Program-made: the position numbers and the translations under genes
The notes under the pieces: generated by a model
Told to the model about the DNA's origin: nothing
Databases searched by the model: none
What the model saw: only the letters and a program-made list of their open reading frames with translations
Assembly (NCBI GenBank): GCA_963682175.1
Contig: OY821775.1
Coordinates: 32,610,053-32,674,052 of the forward strand
Source: Triglochin maritima
Lineage: Eukaryota > Streptophyta > Magnoliopsida > Alismatales > Juncaginaceae
DNA: 64,000 nt
Direction of reading: 5' to 3'
Shown: positions 58,135 through 64,000 of the stretch, piece by piece
Layout of the letters: every line of letters starts with the position of its first letter
Position numbering within the stretch: the first letter of the stretch is position 1

Positions 58135-58955
58135 ATGTCGAATGTACAACCTAATGTGTGATCTATGATTGAAAAACATTCATTGGCAAATGATGGCTCC
58201 AACTTCAATAGCTGGCAACTCAAACTCAGTATCGTGTTAATGTTTGAGAAACTATCTCACATTTTGGATGGTGAAATCCCAAAATTGAGTGCAATAGCAA
58301 CCGATGTTGAGAAAAAGGTTGTAGCAAAGTGGTTAGACCAAGAGAACTAAGTTCACGGTCTAACACTTGCCTCCATGGGTTACTCGCTTCTAGCAAAATA
58401 CTTGGATTCAAAACCCAAGAAGACCATGGAAGCTCTCACAAAGATGTTTATGGATGGTGCTAGGAAAGAGCGTTATAAGACCACATAACACTCACAAGGT
58501 GCCACATGGCGGAGGGAACATTTGTGTCGATGCATTTTCTCACTATAAAAGGATACCTTGAGAAGTTAGCAAAGTTCTCTTCCCCGATGGACAATGACAT
58601 TGCGAAATATTTAATTCTTGGCTCTCTAGCCCCTTCCTACAAGGGGTGAGTCTTGAGGATCTTCAAAATTCTCTCAAAACATCTGAAGTTGATATGGGCA
58701 AAGGTAGGGACAAGAATGTCCTAGTTGTTCATGGTGGAAGTAAAAAGATCACCAAAGGTAAAGTCAAAGGCAAGAAGGCGTCAATCAAGGACAAGGGAGT
58801 AGGAGGTGCTCATGCGAGTGCCTCGAGTGGGAAATCCTCAAAATCCCCAACACTCTACATTGAGTGCTTTCATTGCGGTGAAAACGACACATCTGGTCAA
58901 ATTGCCCCAAGTACAAGGGATACATTGACAATGGAGTGATTGAACGCAAGCGCCC
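58135..58955 (+). pseudogene. Copia gag of element G
   Basis: ATG 58135 opens MSNVQPNV then a stop (TGA 58159-58161). 58165-58350 carries the gag core IEKHSLANDGSNFNSWQLKLS, then TAA 58348. A deletion near 58645 removes the segment before SLEDLQ. 58646-58939 holds the basic linker and zinc knuckle start CFHCGEN, which is frameshifted. Interrupted at 58955 by solo LTR H and resumed at 60363. Confidence 0.85.
58951..58955. repeat. Target-site duplication CGCCC of solo LTR H, left copy
   Basis: CGCCC at 58951-58955 and 60358-60362. Element A reads GGCGCCCC uninterrupted at 27355-27362, giving the empty site. Confidence 0.9.
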
Positions 58956-60357
58956 TGTTGAACGTTTTATATTTAAACCGCAAGTGCACGGCCGCGTTGA
59001 AGCGGTGGCAAAACGGGTCGTCCTCAGGGAGGTTAGCAGCCTCTCGTTTGCACGAAATCAAGTGGCGAGAAAAATGGAGAAGATAGTTGAGTATGCTACT
59101 CTACGCTATGCTACACTACAAAATACGAAATGTCAAAGAAAGCAATAAACGATTAACTAAAACTTAACTAAGAATGAAAGAAGAGTGCTGGAATACAGAA
59201 GTGGAAAACCCCTAAGGGGTGGAGTGAGTGCACACATGCAATGAGGTGGGTGTTGAACACATTCTTTAAGCACAAATGAAGGTGGTGTTATCATGCATAG
59301 GAAGTGTCTAAATGTTATAGCAAAACCTATCAATCTATTCACCAACCTAGTTGATTAAGATTTACATATGCAAGTTGTTTATTTCAGAACCTAAACAAGC
59401 ATGAGAGGTGTCTAATCATTTTGGCAAAACTCATCAAGTTATAAATTCTATCCTAAACAAGCAAGCATACATTCATGTTTTATCAACACGTTGTAAATAA
59501 AGCATTCATTTCATTCTCTAATGCATGTATGAACATCTACTCCACCCCCAAAATGGGATGGAACTACTCACTACACATTACACTACTTATTAAACTAAGC
59601 AAAGAAAGGATATAAACTAAGCTACTAAAACTAATGAAATGAAATTAAGCAAAGTAAAACAAACAACAAGAAAAAACAACATAATGAAGAAACTTTTATT
59701 AACAAATGACTCACATTTCAAGTAGCATCCTCCTACTTTAGTGTGTGCTTCAAGGCCTCACTTCTAGTAGGAAGAATAGCCACCCAAAATATGGAGTGAT
59801 TACAATAGAAGGTGAAGAGTTCTATTTATAGCCATAGAAAAAGGTAATCCGGGACAATCCCCAGATGTGGGACTAAAAAAATATCAGAAATGGACTAAAT
59901 ACACAGTAATACGCGACCCACCAAAATCTGAGAGGATTTGGGCCAAAACAGACCACCAATTAACGGTCTTGGACCTCCAATTGGCGGTCTATATGGTTCG
60001 GATCCCGCTAAGTTTTCTTCTAGGCTTTTCTGGATGTCTTTGGTGATCTTTGATGCATCTACTTTTCTTGCTAGAGCTCCAACCCGAATAGAATTGTCAA
60101 AATACTCCCCATGATGGTGTGGAGTTTTCTGTTTTGCTCTTTGGTCCTTTGGTATTATGTTCAGGTCCTTCTCCCTTGCATCTAAGTCCCTAGATCTCAC
60201 AATTCAGTCCTTTTTCCCAGCTTTTTGTTCTTTTATGCTTCATCTCTTCAAACGTATTAATTCCTGAAAACTAAACATAAAACTCGTTACATAGCATTGT
60301 TTAGGTGAAAGATAATGGATATAAGATGCAAATATGAGCATGAAATGATGTCAATCA
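58956..60357 (-). mobile_element. Solo LTR 'H' of the Athila-like gypsy family
   Basis: The minus strand runs TGATTGACATC (60357) to ..AACGTTCAACA (58956), 1402 bp, with the perfect duplication CGCCC. Homologous to J, M and R LTRs; inverted TATA box at 59823-59831. Confidence 0.9.
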
Positions 60358-60362
60358 CGCCC

Positions 60363-61700
60363 CAAAAATGTCAAAGGTATATTTGTTATTGAGATCAATT
60401 TGGCCACCTCTACCATGATTGGGTAATTGATACTGGATCTTGTGCTCACATAATTTCCAATGTGCAGCAGGCAGCTACTAAAGGATAGGAAGGAACTCGC
60501 AAAAGGTGATATTATTTTGAAGGTTAGAAATGGTGCAAGCGTCGCTACGATTGCACAAGGCTCTGTGGATTTTCAATTATCTAGTGGTCTAATTTTAAGT
60601 TTAAAGGATGTCTATTATGTACCTTCTATTATCAAGACATTATATTTGTATCATGTTTAGATATGGATAACTTTATAACAAATATTTCAAATTATTGCTT
60701 GTCTATATCGAAGAATGAGATTTTCTATGCAAATGCTTTCATAAGAAATGGACTTTATTTGCTTGAATTAAATAATAGACAAATCTTAAACATGAATAAC
60801 AAAAGACTCAAAACAACTCACATGAATGATACAATCTTATGGCACTATCGCCTTGGTCACATAAATAAAAAATGCATCAAGAAATTGCAGTAAGTTAACC
60901 TTCTTGGTCAAATTGATTTTAAATCATTGGAGACATGTGAATCTTGCGTTATGGGCAAAATGACCAAGAGGCCCTTCAAGAAGAGAAGTCCAAGAGCGAA
61001 TAACTTGCTGGATTTGATAGATTCTGATGTATGTGGTCCAATGAGTACAAGTGCAAGAGATGGTTATAGGTACTTCATTACGTTCATGGATGATTATTAC
61101 CATTATGGTTATATTATCTAATGACAAACAAAAGTTAATCCTTTGACAAGTTCAAAGAGTTCAAGAATGAAGTACAGAACCAACTCAATAAGAAGATCAA
61201 GTCTCTATGAACCGATCGTGGAGGTGAGTACTTGAGTACCAGATTAAAGTCATTCCTCAAGTAGTGTGGTATTATACCACAACTCACTCTGCCCGGAACA
61301 CCTCAACGGAATGGGGTATCCGAGAGGAGAAATAGGACATTGCTCGACATGATTCAATCAATGATGAGTCAAGCTGAATTGCCGTTTTACTTTTGGAGTT
61401 ATGCACTAGAACTTGTGGCTTACACTGAATAATGTTTCATCCAAATCCATAGAGAAAATGCCTTATGAGCTGTGGAGTGGTAAAATACCCAAGCTCAAGT
61501 TTCTCAAGATTTGGGGTTGTGAGGCCTACGTCAAAAGATTGATGTCGACCAAACTTCAACCAAAAGTGGATAAATATTTCTTTATAGGTTATCCTTGTGA
61601 GACAAGAGGATACTACTTTTGGCTTAGAACCTCCAATCGAGTGGTTTTCTAGCGGGATGTCGTATTCCTAGAGAAAGTATTTCTCGAAAGAATAAGTAGT
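60363..61700 (+). pseudogene. Copia protease and integrase of element G
   Basis: Follows the pol of A with many lesions. Protease VIDTGSCAHIISN near 60420-60460. Zinc region LWHYRLGHINKKC ... CESCVMGK (60838-60960). Integrase blocks SDVCGPMST (about 61024-61050) and DRGGEY (about 61213-61235, preceded by a TGA stop). NGVSERRNRTL (about 61310) and FLKIWGCEAYVKRL (61501-61545) follow. Frames 60460-60660, 60663-60893, 60927-61121 and 61413-61652 are its open pieces. Confidence 0.85.
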
Positions 61701-62750
61701 GGGAGAATAGTTGTGTGTGAGGAAACTCACGATACTCTACAAGATCATGATGTGAATGACGACATTCAAGATCATGAAGGCCCATTAGAAGTTCCTTTGG
61801 TTAGTGGAAGTACGAGCGAGAGACTCTCACAAGCAATTTTGAGTGAAACTCAATCATCCCCATCTAGTGTATGTTCGAGAATTGAACATGAACAAATTCC
61901 ACAAGAAATTGTGGAAGAATTTCAAGAAGTACACGTAGAACCAAAATAACTTAGAAGATCAACGAGGGAGAGAAAGAAGCCCAATATGTACTTGGGACTT
62001 CACGAAATCATGGTACTCGATACCGATGATCCCTCGACCTTTCAAGAAGCAATGGAAAGGAAAACTCCAAACTATGGTTTATAGCCATGGAATCCGAATA
62101 CAATCCATGTATGACAATCAAGTATGGGACTTAGTTGAGCTTCCTCAAGGAAAGAAAGTCGTTCAAAATAAATAGCTCTTTAAGAGGAAGATGGACATGG
62201 ATAGGAACTTGGCAACTTACAAGGCAAGACTTGTAGAGAATGGTTTCACTAAAATTCAAGGAATTTATTACGATGAAACTTTTTCCCCGGTTGCCATGTT
62301 CAAATCTATTCGGATTATGCTCGCTATCATCGCACTCCATGATTATGAAATATGGCAAATGGATGTCAAAATAGTATTCCTTAACGGGAACTTGGAGGAG
62401 TACATGTACATGGTACAACCTTAAGGTTTTCAAGATCCAAAGAATAGCGAGAAAGTATGCAAGCTTCAGCGACCCATTTATGGATTCAGGCAAGCATCGA
62501 GGAGTTGAAACAAGCGCTTTGACGAGGAAGTCAAAAAGATTAACTTCGTCCAAAGTATGGAAGAAACTTGTATATACGAGAAGGTCAGTGGGAGTCACAT
62601 AGTGTTTCTGATCTTATACATCGATGACATACTCCTCATGGGAATATACCTTTGTTAAAGTAAACGAGAAGTTCATTGAAATCTGTATTTTCAATGAAAG
62701 ATATGGGTGAGGCTCAATACATCTTTGGAATCAAGATATGTAGAGATAGA
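61701..62750 (+). pseudogene. Copia reverse transcriptase of element G, 3'-truncated
   Basis: Pieces 61713-61949 and 62191-62424 cover the linker and YKARLVENGFTKIQ, YDETFSPVAMFKSIR, IWQMDVKIVFLNGNLEE. Around 62610 the active site reads LYIDDILLM (YVDD in A). It runs to MGEAQYIFGIKI, then is cut by LTR I at 62751. RNase H and the 3' LTR lie beyond that insertion, outside the window. Confidence 0.85.
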
Positions 62751-64000
62751 TGTAAGACCCACTGTCCTCAGTTATGCATAATTGAGTTCTTGGAATGTCA
62801 AATTGTGTTATGGCATGATTGTTTTAGTAGATTTGATCAGAATTCTCATTGGTCGATCGGGTGCAACACATCAGGCGAGCGCGCGGTTGTTTGAATCGAT
62901 CGACTCAATTTGGGTCCGAGTGAGTGTAGGGTCAGTTTGGGCTAAACCCGTGTTGAAGTGGCATGGAATTGGGAGGGGTGGACTTGGGGTTTGGATTACA
63001 TAATTTCGTGGCTTTTGGATGACTTTGCTTGGTGCCATCTTTGGCATGTTTGAGGTGACTTCATAACCATGAAGAATATGGAAGTTGGAGAGTTGTAGCA
63101 AAGAAAAGTCGCCCCTCCAGCTGACCCTTGCAAAACCATTCCTCTTCCTCACATCTCATCCACCTCTTCAACTCCTCAGCCACGTGGTCGGGCCACTCAG
63201 GTGGTGCTCTGATGAATTTCAAATCCGACAAGGCTAGAAGTAACATCGAGTGCAACTTTGTGCGGCTAGAAGAAGAGTTGGATGGCAGAATCTATGGAAA
63301 AGCTCGGGCAATCTTCCTTGCTGATCAGGTATGCTCCTGACCCTTGAAGAGTTTATGGGAGGGGTGTTGGCTGGAGGTCTGGCCAGCACCATGTTGGTGG
63401 TTGGTGCAATCGGTTGCACCATCAACTGATTCTCCACTAGTGCTATCTTGGAGCTGCGCTAGTTGGAGATGGCTGGGGGACAGCCAAGTGCACCAGAGCT
63501 CCGGTGAGCTTCAGTGGGGTCTGACCAGAGGTGAAGAGGTTCTCCCTGGGTCGAGTCTGATGGTAGTCCGGATCCATTGAGGTGTGACTGGTGCACACAT
63601 GATCCGATCGGCTGGGGTCTGCCCTCAACTCTTTGACGCCAACCTTGGGGTGGCTGGCTGGTGCAGCTCCTCCAGTTAGTGGTTGGGGTCAGTAGAGGGT
63701 GGATATGGACCCTAGGGAGGTTAGGGGAGAGAGGAGTTGGGGCTGGCTCTCTTGGTCTGAGCTGGGTACACTAGGGTGCGCTGACCTTGTAGTTGGTGCA
63801 CTCGCGCGACTCTCGCTCAATTGATAGACCGGTTGGCTGGACCGACCTCCTCCGACTTTCTTCCACCTCAAACCAGCTTCGGAGGGGTTCTCTGAGCATG
63901 TGGGTTGGATGGGTTAGTGCTCATCTTGCATGGTTGTGAGTCGTGGATTTTCTCTAGCTTAAGCGTTGCAATCAGTGGGGTGATTTGTATTAATTGTTCG
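62751..64000 (+). mobile_element. Start of a long gypsy-type LTR 'I', running off the window
   Basis: TGTAAGACCC begins exactly where the RT of G stops. The first nine bases match the minus-strand start of LTR F (46809), and blocks such as 'gtggcatg.gatt' and 'ggtgcaa....ttgcaccatca' are shared with F in the same order, so I is a diverged relative. GC content is higher than the neighbours. The ORFs within look like LTR read-through. The preceding bases ATAGA could be one copy of the target duplication. Confidence 0.6.
63403..63420 (+). repeat. Short inverted repeat in LTR I
   Basis: GGTGCAA-tcgg-TTGCACC, a perfect 7-bp stem with a 4-base loop, shared with LTR F at 46368-46385 where only the loop differs. 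Confidence 0.7.

Noticed and set aside
62131..62598. 155-codon minus-strand ORF
   Set aside because: Shadow of the RT of element G on the plus strand; no recognisable motif of its own.

Overview
The window reads as repeat-rich nuclear DNA of a flowering plant, probably a dicot; the species cannot be named from it. It is AT-rich and made almost entirely of nested LTR retrotransposons (Ty1/copia and Ty3/gypsy) plus one end of a CACTA (En/Spm) DNA transposon. I found no convincing host gene, no structural RNA gene and no CRISPR array. Nearly every coding stretch is a relic carrying stops, frameshifts or deletions, so no protein here is expected to be made intact.

Layout. 1-9382: a decayed Sirevirus-like copia element (pol pieces, two copies of an accessory plant-transposon-type ORF, 3' LTR at 6578-8053), interrupted by a solo gypsy LTR (1882-3418) and followed by a second LTR fragment. 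9383-12371: a Tat/Ogre-type gypsy pol relic and an inverted Sirevirus-type LTR piece. 12544-14040: another Sirevirus-type LTR. 14110-15124: CACTA end with subterminal repeats and the last exons of a transposon gene. 15125-33205: an Athila-like gag-protease element ('M') with no reverse transcriptase. A rearranged copia element ('A', 21951-32715) sits in its 3' region. 33206-46809: a minus-strand gypsy element ('F', protease, RT, RNase H and integrase pieces plus a long LTR). F is invaded by a complete non-autonomous Athila-like element ('R', 33364-40649, target duplication GTTAG) and by a solo LTR ('E', duplication CAAAT). 47439-62750: two further truncated relatives of A ('B' and 'G'), fused to each other. 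They are invaded by two solo LTRs in opposite orientation ('C', ACAAG; 'D', ATTAC) and by a solo gypsy LTR ('H', CGCCC). 62751-64000: the start of another long LTR ('I') related to that of F.

Relative ages follow from the nesting. R and E are younger than F. A is younger than M. C and D are younger than B. H and I are younger than G. M landed in the CACTA element. Several non-standard junctions (24130, 33205, 48055, 50702, 55128) show that illegitimate recombination and deletion reshaped the pile after insertion.

The most unusual signals are not genes. Dense GGTCGACC palindromes occur inside LTRs of two different copia families. One LTR family carries three consecutive short hairpins whose arms differ between copies but mostly keep pairing. 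Solo LTRs C and D form a natural 1.5-kb inverted repeat. M and R share a conserved C-terminal peptide downstream of gag or protease although neither has a polymerase.
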